A stretch of DNA of 64,000 nucleotides. It comes from Paenibacillus allorhizosphaerae (GTDB lineage Bacteria > Bacillota > Bacilli > Paenibacillales > NBRC-103111). The notes beneath the pieces were generated by a model. That model was given only the letters and a program-made list of their open reading frames with translations, searched no databases and was not told the DNA's origin. Below are positions 44,343 to 53,276 of this stretch, piece by piece; the stretch's first letter is position 1; each line of letters opens with the position of its first letter. The stretch covers positions 124,001 through 188,000 of the forward strand of contig NZ_CAJVCE010000012.1 in the NCBI RefSeq assembly GCF_910594985.1, written 5' to 3'. The position numbers and the translations under genes were made by a program.

Positions 44343-44393
44343 CCCCAAACGTTTTCCACAACCATCTTACTGCCGACACCCAAAAGTTGTCAA
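44343..44393 (-). promoter_or_regulatory. Promoter and possible operator of the LacI gene
   Basis: A perfect TTGACA (44388-44393), 18 bases, and TAAGAT (44364-44369). Just downstream, TGGAAAACGTTTGGGG (44343-44358) has the central CG and half-palindrome of LacI/CcpA-type operators and would sit at the start of transcription, suited to autorepression. Confidence 0.5.
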
Positions 44394-44512
44394 CGCTTTT
44401 TTCCACCATCTTCCACGAAAGATTGCCGTGCTAACAATTCCTGACCGGAGCGTCCGAAGGTGAGTCACTCACTAATCCCCATCGGTTGTGGCCCGAGGCA
44501 ATTCATGGCACG

Positions 44513-44555
44513 AAAAAGAACCCCCAATCTTGAACGTGTCAAGATTCAGGGGTTC
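44513..44555 (-). terminator. Rho-independent terminator of the isochorismatase-family gene
   Basis: Stem GAACCCC plus AATCTTGA with their complements (44518-44533 with 44538-44555, one bulge), followed on the minus strand by CTTTTTCG. Confidence 0.8.
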
Positions 44556-44649
44556 CGTAGGGGTTCGACCGGCCGCTTCGCAGCGGCGATACGCGCGCTT
44601 CTGGGATTCGCGTGCGAGGCAACATAATTTGAAGGGCAAGCCGGCATCG

Positions 44650-45201
44650 TTACGCTTCGCGATGCTCCCCGACCACTTCCGCTCCGAGCACGCTGCGGAA
44701 ATGCCCGAGCGCCCATACATGTCCCGTTTCATTGAAGCTGGCGACCGCGTCCGCATGCACGATGACCGAAAACCCTTTGTTGTATGCGTCAACGGCCGTA
44801 TGGAGTACGCAAATATCGGTGCACACGCCGACGAGGTGCAGTTCCTGTATGCCGCGTGCGCGGAGCTGCAGCTCCAAATCCGTACCGCAAAAGGCGCTGT
44901 ATCTCGTTTTATCCATCCAGTAAATACGGTCCCGGTTTGCCTGATATACCTCATCCAGTTTGCCGTAAAGCTGCCTTCCAGCCGTACCGCGAATGTTGTG
45001 CGGCGGGAACAGCCGATGCTCGGGATGATACAAGTCCTCGTCGTCATGCAGGTCGACGGCCATCACTACGTATTCGCCATCGTTGACGAACTGCTCCGTT
45101 AACGACGATATACGGTCCTCGATATCGATCGCCGGCTGGCCGCAAGGAAGCCGTCCCTCCACAAAATCGAACGTATAATCAATCACGATGAGCGCCTTCA
45201 T
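44650..45201 (-). CDS. Isochorismatase-family cysteine hydrolase (nicotinamidase-like)
   Basis: 183 residues. The catalytic triad is visible: Asp in ALIVIDYTFDF, Lys in WMDKTRYSAF and Cys in LVGVCTDICV with the preceding cis-peptide region. The family hydrolyses nicotinamide, isochorismate, carbamoyl compounds and similar amides; the length and the CTDICVLHT motif are close to PncA-type amidases. The start could be ATG at 45201 or 45213. It is a single gene with its own terminator, convergent with nothing. Confidence 0.85.
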   Translation of the reverse strand: MKALIVIDYTFDFVEGRLPCGQPAIDIEDRISSLTEQFVNDGEYVVMAVDLHDDEDLYHPEHRLFPPHNIRGTAGRQLYGKLDEVYQANRDRIYWMDKTRYSAFCGTDLELQLRARGIQELHLVGVCTDICVLHTAVDAYNKGFSVIVHADAVASFNETGHVWALGHFRSVLGAEVVGEHREA

Positions 45202-45249
45202 CCGGATCACCATCCTGTTCTTTATCGTACCATCGTTTTTCAGACAACT

Positions 45250-46233
45250 TCAGCTCCGCCGCTCGAATAAATGCCGGAACTCCCCGTAGCCTTCCTTCTC
45301 CAAATCTTCTTTCGCAATGAACCGCAGAGCGGCGGAATTAATGCAGTAGCGAAGCCCTCCGGGGGCCGGGCCGTCATGGAACAAATGACCCAAATGAGAA
45401 TCGCCTTCCTTGCTGCGCACTTCCGTGCGGACCATCATGTGGGAGAGATCGGTTTTCTCCTTGATATGGTTGGAAAGCAGCGGCTTGGTGAAGCTGGGCC
45501 AGCCGCATCCGGCATCGTATTTATCCAGCGAGCTGAACAACGGCTCTCCCGATACGACGTCGACATAAATTCCTTCTTGATCATGATTCCAGTATTCTCC
45601 CGTGAACGGCCGTTCGGTTCCATTCTTCTGTGTAATTTCGTATTGGATCGGCGTCAGTTTGCTTTTTAACGCATTCAAATCTTTTTTCACCGACCAATGC
45701 TTTTCGATAAATGCGTCGCGGCCCGAGCCTTTCCGGTACATTTTGTAACGCAGCGGCTGTTTCACGTGATAGTCCTGATGGTATTCTTCCGCGGGGTAAA
45801 ACGTCGCCGCCGGCAAGATCGGCGTGACGATCGGCTGTGCAAATCTCCCGCTTTGCGCAAGCCGTTCCTTCGACGCTTCCGCCAAAAGGCGCTGCTCTTC
45901 CGTATGATAAAAAATCGCGGTCCGGTACGACGAACCTCGGTCGTGGAACTGTCCGCCCGCATCGGTCGGATCGATTTGCTGCCAATAAATATCAAGCAGC
46001 TTCTCGTAAGGAAATACGTCAGGATCGAACACGATCTGAACGGCTTCCGTATGGCCGGTCGTATCGGAGCACACTTCCTTATACGTCGGATTTTCCGTAT
46101 GTCCTCCGGTATAGCCCGATGTCACGCTTACGATTCCGGGCATTTCCTCGAACGGGGAGACCATGCACCAGAAACACCCGCCCGCAAATGTGGCAATCTC
46201 TCTTTTACTTCCATCGCTTTCGTTGTGACTCAC
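45250..46233 (-). CDS. msrAB: Bifunctional peptide methionine sulfoxide reductase MsrA/MsrB
   Basis: 327 residues. The N-terminal MsrA domain carries the GCFWC active site in [17 protein letters not shown], for S-sulfoxides. The C-terminal MsrB domain has [10 protein letters not shown] and [24 protein letters not shown] with the catalytic Cys, for R-sulfoxides. It repairs oxidised methionine in the cytosol using thioredoxin. The start is GTG at 46233, eight bases after GGAGG; the longer frame from ATG at 46266 lacks a ribosome binding site. Most MsrB zinc Cys (CxxC) pairs are missing, as in the Cys-poor MsrB class. Confidence 0.93.
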   Translation of the reverse strand: MSHNESDGSKREIATFAGGCFWCMVSPFEEMPGIVSVTSGYTGGHTENPTYKEVCSDTTGHTEAVQIVFDPDVFPYEKLLDIYWQQIDPTDAGGQFHDRGSSYRTAIFYHTEEQRLLAEASKERLAQSGRFAQPIVTPILPAATFYPAEEYHQDYHVKQPLRYKMYRKGSGRDAFIEKHWSVKKDLNALKSKLTPIQYEITQKNGTERPFTGEYWNHDQEGIYVDVVSGEPLFSSLDKYDAGCGWPSFTKPLLSNHIKEKTDLSHMMVRTEVRSKEGDSHLGHLFHDGPAPGGLRYCINSAALRFIAKEDLEKEGYGEFRHLFERRS

Positions 46234-46428
46234 CTTGATCGCCTCCGGTTTTGAATGATTAGCCATATTTTATCAAAGTACGGCGGCAAACACCATTTTT
46301 GGCGCTGCCGGTTCGACTCGCCGAGCGGTTTGACGGCATTTGCACGTAAACGCGCGCGATCCCTGGCGCGGTTTTTCGCTGCGAAGCAGTCGGTCAAACC
46401 GGCGACGCCGGACCCGAAGGGAGCTGCT

Positions 46429-48399
46429 TCAGGTTTCTTCCTCCAGCTGCATCCACTGCTCGTACAACCGATCCAGTCTGGCTTGCACCGCTTCCCGTTC
46501 AGACCAAAACGCCGTCAGTTCCGCGCCGGCCGATGAATCGGCTATATCCTGCAGCGATGCATCGATCGCCGACAAGCGGCTTTCTTCCTGCGCAATCGAC
46601 AGCTCCAGCTGCTCGCGTTGACGTTGCTCCCTTCGAGCATTATCGGCTCCGGCCGTCTTATCGCCGCGCTGTCGTTGCGAGGATGTTTGTCCGCTGTTCG
46701 CGGCGGCAGGCAAGGCACTGGACCGGGAGCCCATTTGGGCGGCGCTTTGACCCACCGCTTGCGACCGCAGCTCTGCGCTTTTCTCTTTATACGCATCGAA
46801 GTCCCCCAGGAACACGGTAATTTTCCCGCGATCCAGCTCCCAAATTTTATGAGCCAGCCGGTTAATGAAGTAGCGGTCGTGCGTTACGGCGAGCACCGTT
46901 CCCTGGAACTCTGCGAGCGACTCTTCCAGCGCTTCTCGCGATGCAATATCCATATGATTCGTCGGCTCGTCAAGAATGAGCAGATTCGGCTTGCACAGCA
47001 CGAGCAGGGCAAGCCTTAACCGCGTCCATTCGCCTCCCGACAGCGAGCTGACCGATTTGAATACGTCGGCTCCATAGAACATATAGGATGCCAAACAAGA
47101 ACGCGCCTCCCCTTCTTCCATCCCCGCTTCCTCACGGAAATAATCGAGCACGGATTTTTTGCGGTCGGGCGGATATTGCTGCTGGGCCAAATAACCGACT
47201 TCTACGCGTGCGCCCATTTCGACCGTGCCTTCGTCTGCCTGCTCTTCCCCGAGAATAAGCTTTAGCAGCGTCGTTTTGCCCGACCCGTTACCGCCGATGA
47301 GCATCACCTTTTCTCCGTATTCCAGCATTCCGGTCGCTTGGTTCAATATCGTGACCGCTCCGTACTTCTTGCTCACGTCCTCAAATCGGATTACGCGGCG
47401 TCCCGAACGGTCCGAAAGCTTCAACTCGAATTCCGCTACCTTGGGGTCCATGACCGGCCGTTTGAGCTTTTCCATCCGATCCAGCGCCTTCTGCATGGAA
47501 GCCGCCCTGCGGAAAAACTTCTCATAGCCGCCGATGCGTCCCCATTCGATCAACTGTTTGATCGCTTCTTTCATCTTGTGGATCTTCTTTTGCTGCTCTT
47601 GATAGTCGGCGAACTGCCGCAGCAGTTTCTCCTCTTTCTCCTTTACATAGCCGGAGTAATCCGTATGGAACGTGCACGATTCGCCGTCTTCCAACTCCAC
47701 GATTTTGGTCACCACGCGGTCGAGAAAATAACGGTCGTGGGATACGATCAGACATGCACCTTCGTACTTGTTCAAAAACTGCTCAAGCCATTCGACGCCG
47801 ATCAAATCCAAATGATTCGTAGGCTCGTCGAGAAGCAGCAAATCCGGCTTGCCGATCAGTTGTGATGCAAGTGCGATCTTCGTCTTCTCCCCGCCCGACA
47901 GCGAAGCGTAGCGCCTCTCGTACATGCTGCGGTCGATTTGAAGCCCTGTCGCAACCTTGTCGATGCCGGCGTCGAGCTCGTAGCCTCCCCCGCGTTCATA
48001 CTGCTCCTGCAGCTGCGCGTACAGCTTCAAACACGGCTCCAGCCGTTCGGGATCTCCCGCGATTTCCGGAGTCGACATTTGCTGCTCGAGCTCCGTCATG
48101 TCGGTGCGGCAAACGATCATATCGCGATAACCGGAAGCCAGCACCTCATAGACGGTACACTCCTCCCATTCGATCGGGATTTGCGCCAAATAGCCGATTC
48201 GCGTGTCTTTGCGCGTCGTGAGCTGCCCATCATCCGGTTTGTCGAGCTTGGCAATGAGCTGCAGCAGCGTCGATTTGCCGCTTCCGTTGCGACCGATGAG
48301 ACCGACGTGCTCGCCTTCGTGAATTTCAAACGTAACATCGTCCAACACGAGCTGCGTACCGTTATACTTCTTTATATTTTGACCGTGAATAAGTAACAT
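46429..48399 (-). CDS. ABC-F family ATPase (ribosome-acting, possible antibiotic resistance)
   Basis: 656 residues, two ATPase domains and no membrane segments. Domain 1: Walker A GRNGSGKST, signature LSGGEKTK, Walker B LLLLDEPTNHLD. Linker (about 240-320) with the charged helices that reach the ribosome P-site/tRNA region in this family. Domain 2: GGNGSGKTT, LSGGEWTR, LLILDEPTNHMD. A coiled-coil C-terminal arm follows (about 560-656). ABC-F proteins rescue or protect ribosomes. The leader ORF plus terminator upstream is the arrangement of antibiotic-induced members such as VmlR and VgaA. AAGGAGG lies seven bases before ATG. Confidence 0.88.
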   Translation of the reverse strand: MLLIHGQNIKKYNGTQLVLDDVTFEIHEGEHVGLIGRNGSGKSTLLQLIAKLDKPDDGQLTTRKDTRIGYLAQIPIEWEECTVYEVLASGYRDMIVCRTDMTELEQQMSTPEIAGDPERLEPCLKLYAQLQEQYERGGGYELDAGIDKVATGLQIDRSMYERRYASLSGGEKTKIALASQLIGKPDLLLLDEPTNHLDLIGVEWLEQFLNKYEGACLIVSHDRYFLDRVVTKIVELEDGESCTFHTDYSGYVKEKEEKLLRQFADYQEQQKKIHKMKEAIKQLIEWGRIGGYEKFFRRAASMQKALDRMEKLKRPVMDPKVAEFELKLSDRSGRRVIRFEDVSKKYGAVTILNQATGMLEYGEKVMLIGGNGSGKTTLLKLILGEEQADEGTVEMGARVEVGYLAQQQYPPDRKKSVLDYFREEAGMEEGEARSCLASYMFYGADVFKSVSSLSGGEWTRLRLALLVLCKPNLLILDEPTNHMDIASREALEESLAEFQGTVLAVTHDRYFINRLAHKIWELDRGKITVFLGDFDAYKEKSAELRSQAVGQSAAQMGSRSSALPAAANSGQTSSQRQRGDKTAGADNARREQRQREQLELSIAQEESRLSAIDASLQDIADSSAGAELTAFWSEREAVQARLDRLYEQWMQLEEET

Positions 48400-48441
48400 C
48401 CGGGATCCTCCTTGTGATCGAAAGACCCTATCCAGGCATAC

Positions 48442-48474
48442 AAAAAGGCCGTAGAGAAAATTCCCTACGGCCTT
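48442..48474 (-). terminator. Leader terminator (attenuator) upstream of the ABC-F gene
   Basis: A perfect 10-base stem (AAGGCCGTAG/CTACGGCCTT) with a 10-base loop and T5 on the minus strand, 43 bases upstream of the ABC-F start. Just before it lies a 14-base palindrome (TCGGAACGTTCCGA, 48474-48487) that could form the competing structure. It is in a leader rather than at a gene end, so it should control read-through. Confidence 0.75.
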
Positions 48475-48492
48475 CGGAACGTTCCGATGCGG

Positions 48493-48636
48493 TTAAGGTA
48501 GGAATCTTTTCGTGAGTGGTGAATTTATATGGTTAAAAATGGACAGACCTCTGGCGTCTTCCGCAAAACCATGAACGATGCCAGCCATCGCAATAGGCAA
48601 TTGGCTAACACGGTTATTCACCAACTCTCGATTCAT
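48493..48636 (-). CDS. Probable 47-residue leader peptide of the ABC-F gene
   Basis: ATG at 48636 after a GAGG-containing G-rich site; the frame ends in TAA at 48493, immediately before the palindrome and terminator. The peptide starts MNRELVNNRVSQLPIAMAG and ends in SPLTKRFLP. Ribosome stalling in it by a drug would free the downstream RNA to refold and allow transcription of the ABC-F gene. The frame could also be chance; the placement is the evidence. Confidence 0.5.
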   Translation of the reverse strand: MNRELVNNRVSQLPIAMAGIVHGFAEDARGLSIFNHINSPLTKRFLP

Positions 48637-48655
48637 CCTACCTCACCCCCATTCA

Positions 48656-48671
48656 TTTACATTAATGTAAA
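48656..48671. promoter_or_regulatory. 16-base perfect palindrome near the ABC-F leader start
   Basis: TTTACATTAATGTAAA lies between the epimerase stop and the leader ORF, next to a possible promoter (TTGCCA, 17 bases, TAAGTT on the minus strand). It looks like a repressor operator. Confidence 0.45.
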
Positions 48672-48709
48672 CTTATCATGCCACGAGTCGTTTGGCAAGT
48701 TTATCCTCT

Positions 48710-49705
48710 TTACGCTTCAATCGTATACAGTCTGGACGATGCTTCCCAGATCGCCCCCGGTTCCAGCGCGTGTAAGCCGATCTCCTCCGCCGGCAGCTGC
48801 ACGTTCGGCGCATTGACAAGATTTACCTGCGGTTCTGGACAGAAGAAACGGCCGCCGGCGTTGTTGTTCCAAATCATCCACTGTTTGTACGCCGTGCCTA
48901 CGTCGTATACGAGTTTCACGTTCAGACGGGTATCGGTCAACTCCATACGATTCCTTCCGTTCTGAGGCACCGCCGTATAGTGGTTGTCCATCGCTTCAAA
49001 ATAAGGCGACACGCCGCCCCGCTGCATCCGTTCTTCCTCCGGCTTCAGCGGCTGGAACCGGCCTGTCGGCAGCATGCGACCGCTAAGTTCCCAGCGCTGT
49101 CCGATCGTCATCGTGAACATGCAATCGGATGCCGTGCTTCCTTCTGCAAACGGCGCGTTGATCGACGTATGGAATGCGAGCAGGCAAGGCATCGCATCCT
49201 TTCCGTCATTGCGGATCGTGACCTGCTGCTGTAAACCGGCGGCGCTGAGCGTATAGTGCAGGCGGATCGTAAACGCATGAGGAAAGTACGCGTACACCGG
49301 ATGGCTTTCCGTTACTTGCTGCACCAGTGTGACCCGCGCTTCCGTCTCGCTGTTCGAGCGGCTTTCGACGGCCCAAGGAATATAATGCAAAAAGCCGTGC
49401 AAATGATTGCCCGTGCTCGGTTCATTGACGGGGAACGAGTACACTTTGCCGTTCCAAGGGAACTTCCCGTCCTCGTAACGGTTCGGCGGAAACAGCACCG
49501 GAATCCCGTGAATGACCGGTTTGGCCTTAAAGGACTCCATTTCCTCCGCAGTCGGTTCATGCAAAAACCGGTATTGTTTGACTGTGTCTCGAAAAGCGAT
49601 GAGATTGGCTCCGATTTCCGGGAGAACGGCAGCCTCGTATGGGCCGGCCTCAAGCCAGACGGCTTTTTCTCCTTGGTACAAACCTTCGTGTGTATTCGCT
49701 GCCAT
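48710..49705 (-). CDS. Aldose 1-epimerase (galactose mutarotase) family protein
   Basis: 331 residues. The beta-sandwich fold of the family with the His pair in GNHLHGFLHYIPW and VYAYFPHAF, and a C-terminal acid in PCLLAFHTSINAPFAEG/FFCPEPQVN. It interconverts alpha and beta anomers of sugars. AGGAGG is five bases before the ATG. It lies 165 bases downstream of the spore protein gene and is probably transcribed separately. The sugar is unknown. Confidence 0.83.
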   Translation of the reverse strand: MAANTHEGLYQGEKAVWLEAGPYEAAVLPEIGANLIAFRDTVKQYRFLHEPTAEEMESFKAKPVIHGIPVLFPPNRYEDGKFPWNGKVYSFPVNEPSTGNHLHGFLHYIPWAVESRSNSETEARVTLVQQVTESHPVYAYFPHAFTIRLHYTLSAAGLQQQVTIRNDGKDAMPCLLAFHTSINAPFAEGSTASDCMFTMTIGQRWELSGRMLPTGRFQPLKPEEERMQRGGVSPYFEAMDNHYTAVPQNGRNRMELTDTRLNVKLVYDVGTAYKQWMIWNNNAGGRFFCPEPQVNLVNAPNVQLPAEEIGLHALEPGAIWEASSRLYTIEA

Positions 49706-49819
49706 AAGCTCCTCCTGTGCTAATTACGGTATGGTTGGTTATCGACAGTAATCACTTTACCAGAAGCAGGAAGAGTTGAATAGTATAAATGATGAAGTTG
49801 ACGGTAATTCGGAAGCGGC

Positions 49820-49851
49820 AAAAAGCCGGGAGACGAATATCTCCCGGCTTT
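49820..49851 (-). terminator. Rho-independent terminator of the spore protein gene
   Basis: A perfect 12-base stem (AAAGCCGGGAGA/TCTCCCGGCTTT) with a 6-base loop and a T5 tail on the minus strand. Confidence 0.9.
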
Positions 49852-49870
49852 CGCGCGCTTATAAAGCAGC

Positions 49871-50098
49871 TTATCTGAGTCTGTTTCCAGAAAGTTGTTG
49901 TTCTGCGATTTGAACCAGGCGGCGAGTGATGTGGCCCCCGATTGCACCGGTATCGCGTGTAGCCATGAAACCGTAGTATCCGTCTTGCGGAATTTGAATG
50001 CCCAATTCTTGTGCGACTTCATACTTCAGTTGCTCCAACGCTGCATTTGCTTGAGGTACCACCAATTGGTTGCTGGAGCGAGATTGACCTGTTGCCAT
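49871..50098 (-). CDS. Alpha/beta-type small acid-soluble spore protein
   Basis: 75 residues. The conserved blocks of SspA/SspB/SspD-type proteins are clear: NQLVVPQANAALEQLKYEVAQELG and GFMATRDTGAIGGHITRRLV. It coats and protects DNA in the dormant spore and is degraded at germination by the GPR protease, whose cleavage site lies in the first block. AGGAGG lies nine bases before the ATG. A sporulation-specific (sigma-G) promoter is expected upstream but I could not place it with confidence. It shows that the host makes endospores. Confidence 0.95.
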   Translation of the reverse strand: MATGQSRSSNQLVVPQANAALEQLKYEVAQELGIQIPQDGYYGFMATRDTGAIGGHITRRLVQIAEQQLSGNRLR

Positions 50099-50309
50099 TA
50101 AGTATGACCTCCTAAGTTGGGTTTGAAAGCACTTTATCGAGTGCTGTAAAAGTATTATGTACGGGGCCTCCCGTTCTTATGCGGTCTGGCATGAAAAAAT
50201 TTCACAAGACATTATCGATTGTTTCATAATCCGTCAAGGCGTGCATATACTCTATTCGTCCCAGTTTTTTGGGGCATACGGACAACACGAAAGGATAGGT
50301 GGTCATGGC

Positions 50310-50528
50310 ATGTGGGAAAGCGTGTGGAAAAAAGAAACGTTGGAAATTCAAATGAACCCGGAACGCAAATCGATTATGCTGCAAATGTCGGAAGGAACGG
50401 AAACCGCCGCGCCGATGCATGTGCAATTGAATCAATCCGAACTTTTTGAGCTGCTGCATACGTTCTTGAATATTAACCGCTCTTTCAACAAAGAAACGAT
50501 GTACTACGATGATGCAAGCCGTGTATGA
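50310..50528 (+). CDS. Small hypothetical protein
   Basis: 72 residues starting at ATG 50310, seven bases after GGTGG; the frame is open upstream to 50157 but that part has no ribosome binding site or protein-like composition. The protein is soluble, with a helix near the C-terminus (SELFELLHTFLNINRSFNKETMYYDDA). I do not recognise a family. It is alone on the plus strand. Confidence 0.6.
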   Translation: MWESVWKKETLEIQMNPERKSIMLQMSEGTETAAPMHVQLNQSELFELLHTFLNINRSFNKETMYYDDASRV

Positions 50529-50616
50529 TCGTACATAACGGCAAATCAAGCCTTGGGGCGCGATCCCAAGGCCTGAACATTCCCCTCTATCGTAACGCCA
50601 AGAACGGATAGGCCTC

Positions 50617-51474
50617 TCACACGGACAAGCGGTTCTTCTCATCGAACAATTCGCGTTCGACATCGCAAGCTACGCCGTCTTCGTCGTTGCTGGCCACGAT
50701 CCGGTCAGCCATCTCGCGAAGAACCGGATGCGCGTTAGCAACGGCCACCCTGCAGCCTGCAGCTTCGTAAAGGCCGATGTCGTTCAAATTGTCACCGTAT
50801 ACGATAATACGCTCCGGACAAGCCCCCACGTGCCGAGCCCATAGCTTCAGTCCTTCCCGCTTATTGGCCTTCGGATCGCTAAACTCCAGAAAATAATGAT
50901 CGCGTATATAGCGATCCGGCATCATATTAAGGTGCACTTCGGCTCCGAGCCGTTCCGCTGCAGCCTTGCGCAGAGGTTCAAGCTCCCGCTCGAGTCCAAT
51001 ATAGGTCAGCATCAGCGTACGCATCCCGGGCAGCGGCGTCAGCACCGGCTGCTCCCGGAATCGCGGATCCCCTTCCCTGCTGGCAAGAAACTGCTTGTCG
51101 CCGTCCCGTGTCATCGGTTCGTGCAGCACGATTTCTCTCGCTTCCTCGTCGAGCCCGAACCATAACGGGACGATGCCGTGCCGCCGTCCAATCTCTATGA
51201 TTCGAAGCGCTATCGCGGTATCGAGAAAATGGCCGTCGAGCACCTTACAGTTCACCGGATCATAAAGCAGTGCTCCGTTATATAGCACGACGGGATGATT
51301 CCACGGCACGGAGGCAACCACCTTCATCGAACTGGTATAACTGCGTGCTGTTGCATAACTGATCACATGCCCTTCCTTGAGCGCGCGGGTCAACAGGTTT
51401 TGCGAGTAAGCGGACAGCGTCGCGTCCGATCGAAGCAGCGTGCCGTCCAAATCGGTTAAGACATATTTGCGCAT
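50617..51474 (-). CDS. Cof-type HAD-family hydrolase
   Basis: 285 residues. HAD motifs: DLDGTLLRSD (nucleophile Asp), SYATARS (motif II), a conserved Lys in NKREGLKLW, and YGDNLNDIGLYEAAG (motif IV), with the C2-type cap in between. These enzymes dephosphorylate sugar phosphates, FMN and similar metabolites. ATG at 51474 follows GGAAGGTG by five bases. It starts 26 bases after the small upstream gene and is cotranscribed with it. Confidence 0.88.
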   Translation of the reverse strand: MRKYVLTDLDGTLLRSDATLSAYSQNLLTRALKEGHVISYATARSYTSSMKVVASVPWNHPVVLYNGALLYDPVNCKVLDGHFLDTAIALRIIEIGRRHGIVPLWFGLDEEAREIVLHEPMTRDGDKQFLASREGDPRFREQPVLTPLPGMRTLMLTYIGLERELEPLRKAAAERLGAEVHLNMMPDRYIRDHYFLEFSDPKANKREGLKLWARHVGACPERIIVYGDNLNDIGLYEAAGCRVAVANAHPVLREMADRIVASNDEDGVACDVERELFDEKNRLSV

Positions 51475-51500
51475 CGAATCACCTTCCTCTTCAATGAACT

Positions 51501-51689
51501 TTACGATGGGTCTTCCGGCTCCGCTTCCCATTCGATATGCAAATTCCGATTGGCCCAGTCGCGCACAATGATTTCTACGGCGTTCTCTTTCTCCTCGTCC
51601 GTCAGTTCCTCCATTTTCATATCGGCTACGTCCACATCGGCTTCCTTCACGAGTTCTCCCGCTACCGACAGCTTGATCCGTATCTTCAT
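51501..51689 (-). CDS. Small acidic hypothetical protein
   Basis: 62 residues, mostly charged. It begins MKIRIKLSVAGELVKEADVD and its middle is acidic (EELTDEEKENAVEI). GGAGG lies eight bases before the ATG. It is cotranscribed with the HAD hydrolase gene. I do not recognise a named family, but the clear start and composition make it a real gene. Confidence 0.7.
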   Translation of the reverse strand: MKIRIKLSVAGELVKEADVDVADMKMEELTDEEKENAVEIIVRDWANRNLHIEWEAEPEDPS

Positions 51690-51711
51690 GCCGCTTGCCT
51701 CCTTTCAAAGG

Positions 51712-51740
51712 AAAAAACCAACATCCGTTCAGGATATCGG
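51712..51740 (-). terminator. Probable terminator of the glgBCDA operon
   Basis: An imperfect hairpin (CCAACATCC/GGATATCGG, 51718-51740) followed on the minus strand by T6, 25 bases beyond the glgA stop. Confidence 0.6.
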
Positions 51741-51764
51741 TTTCCTTTAACAGCTTTCCTGCCA

Positions 51765-53198
51765 TTATATCCTAGTAACCAGTCTATCGTACAGGTCGGC
51801 ATATTGCTGAGCCGATTTGCGCCAGCTGAAATCTTTTTTCTTCATGTTCGCTACAAGATTGTCCCAAACAGCCGGCTCATGATACAAGCGGACCGCTCTT
51901 TGAATCGTATGGAGCATGTCGTGCCCGTTATAGTTGGTAAAGCTGAAGCCGGTGCCTTCGCCGGTCGCCTCATTATACGGCGCAACGGTATCCTTCAAGC
52001 CTCCGGTTTCCCGTACGATCGGTACGCTGCGGTACCGCATCGCAATCAGCTGGCCGATGCCGCATGGCTCGAAGAGCGAAGGCATCAAAAAAAGATCGGA
52101 ACCGGCATAGATTTGCCGGGCAAGCGCCTCGTCGAACGAAATGTTCGCGGACAGTTTGTCCGGGTATTGGTCCGCCGCCCAGCGGAACAGCTGCTCGAAT
52201 TGCGGCTCCCCCGTGCCCAGCACGACCCATTGCGCATCCAGCGCCATCAGCTCCGCGACGACGCGGTCGATTAAGGCGATGCCCTTTTGATCGACCAGAC
52301 GGGTGACAAGCGCAATCAGCGGGATCTCCTTGCTGACCGGGAGACCGAGCCGCTCCTGCAGCTTCAGCTTGTTCAGCTGTTTCTTGGCGAGCGAGTCGCG
52401 GTAATGGATTTCGACATGCGCATCGGTCATCGGGTCGAACGCTTCGTAATCCAGTCCGTTAATAATCCCTTGCAGCCGGTGCTGCTGACTGCGCAGCAGT
52501 CCATCCAGGTATTCGCCGTAATACGGCGTCTGAATTTCTTCCGCATAAGTCGGGCTGACGGTCGTGATAAAGTCGGAGTACAGCAGGCCGCCCTTCATAA
52601 AGCTTGCTCCGCCGTGCAGCTCAAGCGCATATCCGCTGAAATGCTCCTCCCCGAGCGCGAAAAAATCCTGGAACTGCTCCTTGGCGAACACGCCCTGGTA
52701 TTTTAAATTATGTACCGTCATGACCGTTCGGATATGCGCATAAGCCGGCAGATAGCTGAAGTGCGCCCGGTGTAGCACCGGAATCATGCCGGCCTGCCAA
52801 TCGTGGCAATGAATCACGTCAGGTATGAAGTCGAGATACTGCATCGAATCGAGCACCGCCCGGCAAAAGAAAGCAAACCGTTCCGCATCGTCGCCGTATC
52901 CGTAACATCCTTTGCGGCCAAAATAAAACTCATTGTCGATGAAATAAAATATAATGCCGCCCATCTCCAGCTTCAATACGCCGCAGTACAATTTTCTCCA
53001 GCCCAGTTGCAGCTCAAAATCAGTTACCGGCTCCATGCGTTCCTTGAAATGATGAGGAATGTCTTCGTACTTCGGCAATATAACGCGCACATCCACTCCA
53101 AGCTTGGCGAGTTCCTTGGGCAACGAGCCGATCACATCGGCGAGCCCTCCCGTCTTCACAACCGGTACGGCTTCTGACGCGGCAAATAACACTTTCAT
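51765..53198 (-). CDS. glgA: Glycogen synthase (ADP-glucose type)
   Basis: 477 residues, the normal length. N-terminal KTGGLADVIGSLPKELAKLG binds ADP-glucose, followed by two Rossmann-like domains of the GT-B fold; LFLMPSLFEPCGIGQLIAMRYRSVPIVRETGGLKDTV near the C-terminus holds the catalytic Glu. It extends alpha-1,4-glucan. ATG at 53198, with AAGGAG 12 bases upstream; the longer frame to 53264 lacks a site. It is the last gene of the operon, 78 bases after glgD. Confidence 0.95.
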   Translation of the reverse strand: MKVLFAASEAVPVVKTGGLADVIGSLPKELAKLGVDVRVILPKYEDIPHHFKERMEPVTDFELQLGWRKLYCGVLKLEMGGIIFYFIDNEFYFGRKGCYGYGDDAERFAFFCRAVLDSMQYLDFIPDVIHCHDWQAGMIPVLHRAHFSYLPAYAHIRTVMTVHNLKYQGVFAKEQFQDFFALGEEHFSGYALELHGGASFMKGGLLYSDFITTVSPTYAEEIQTPYYGEYLDGLLRSQQHRLQGIINGLDYEAFDPMTDAHVEIHYRDSLAKKQLNKLKLQERLGLPVSKEIPLIALVTRLVDQKGIALIDRVVAELMALDAQWVVLGTGEPQFEQLFRWAADQYPDKLSANISFDEALARQIYAGSDLFLMPSLFEPCGIGQLIAMRYRSVPIVRETGGLKDTVAPYNEATGEGTGFSFTNYNGHDMLHTIQRAVRLYHEPAVWDNLVANMKKKDFSWRKSAQQYADLYDRLVTRI

Positions 53199-53276
53199 GG
53201 CTTCCATCCACTCCTTTATATATTGACGCGACCCGCCATCTTTTGCATACAAGGGTACAGGCACGTCATTTTACCA

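Noticed and set aside
46267..46428. Possible gene remnant between msrAB and the ABC-F gene
   Set aside because: The GC-rich stretch has short self-complementary bits but no open frame with protein-like content or start signal.
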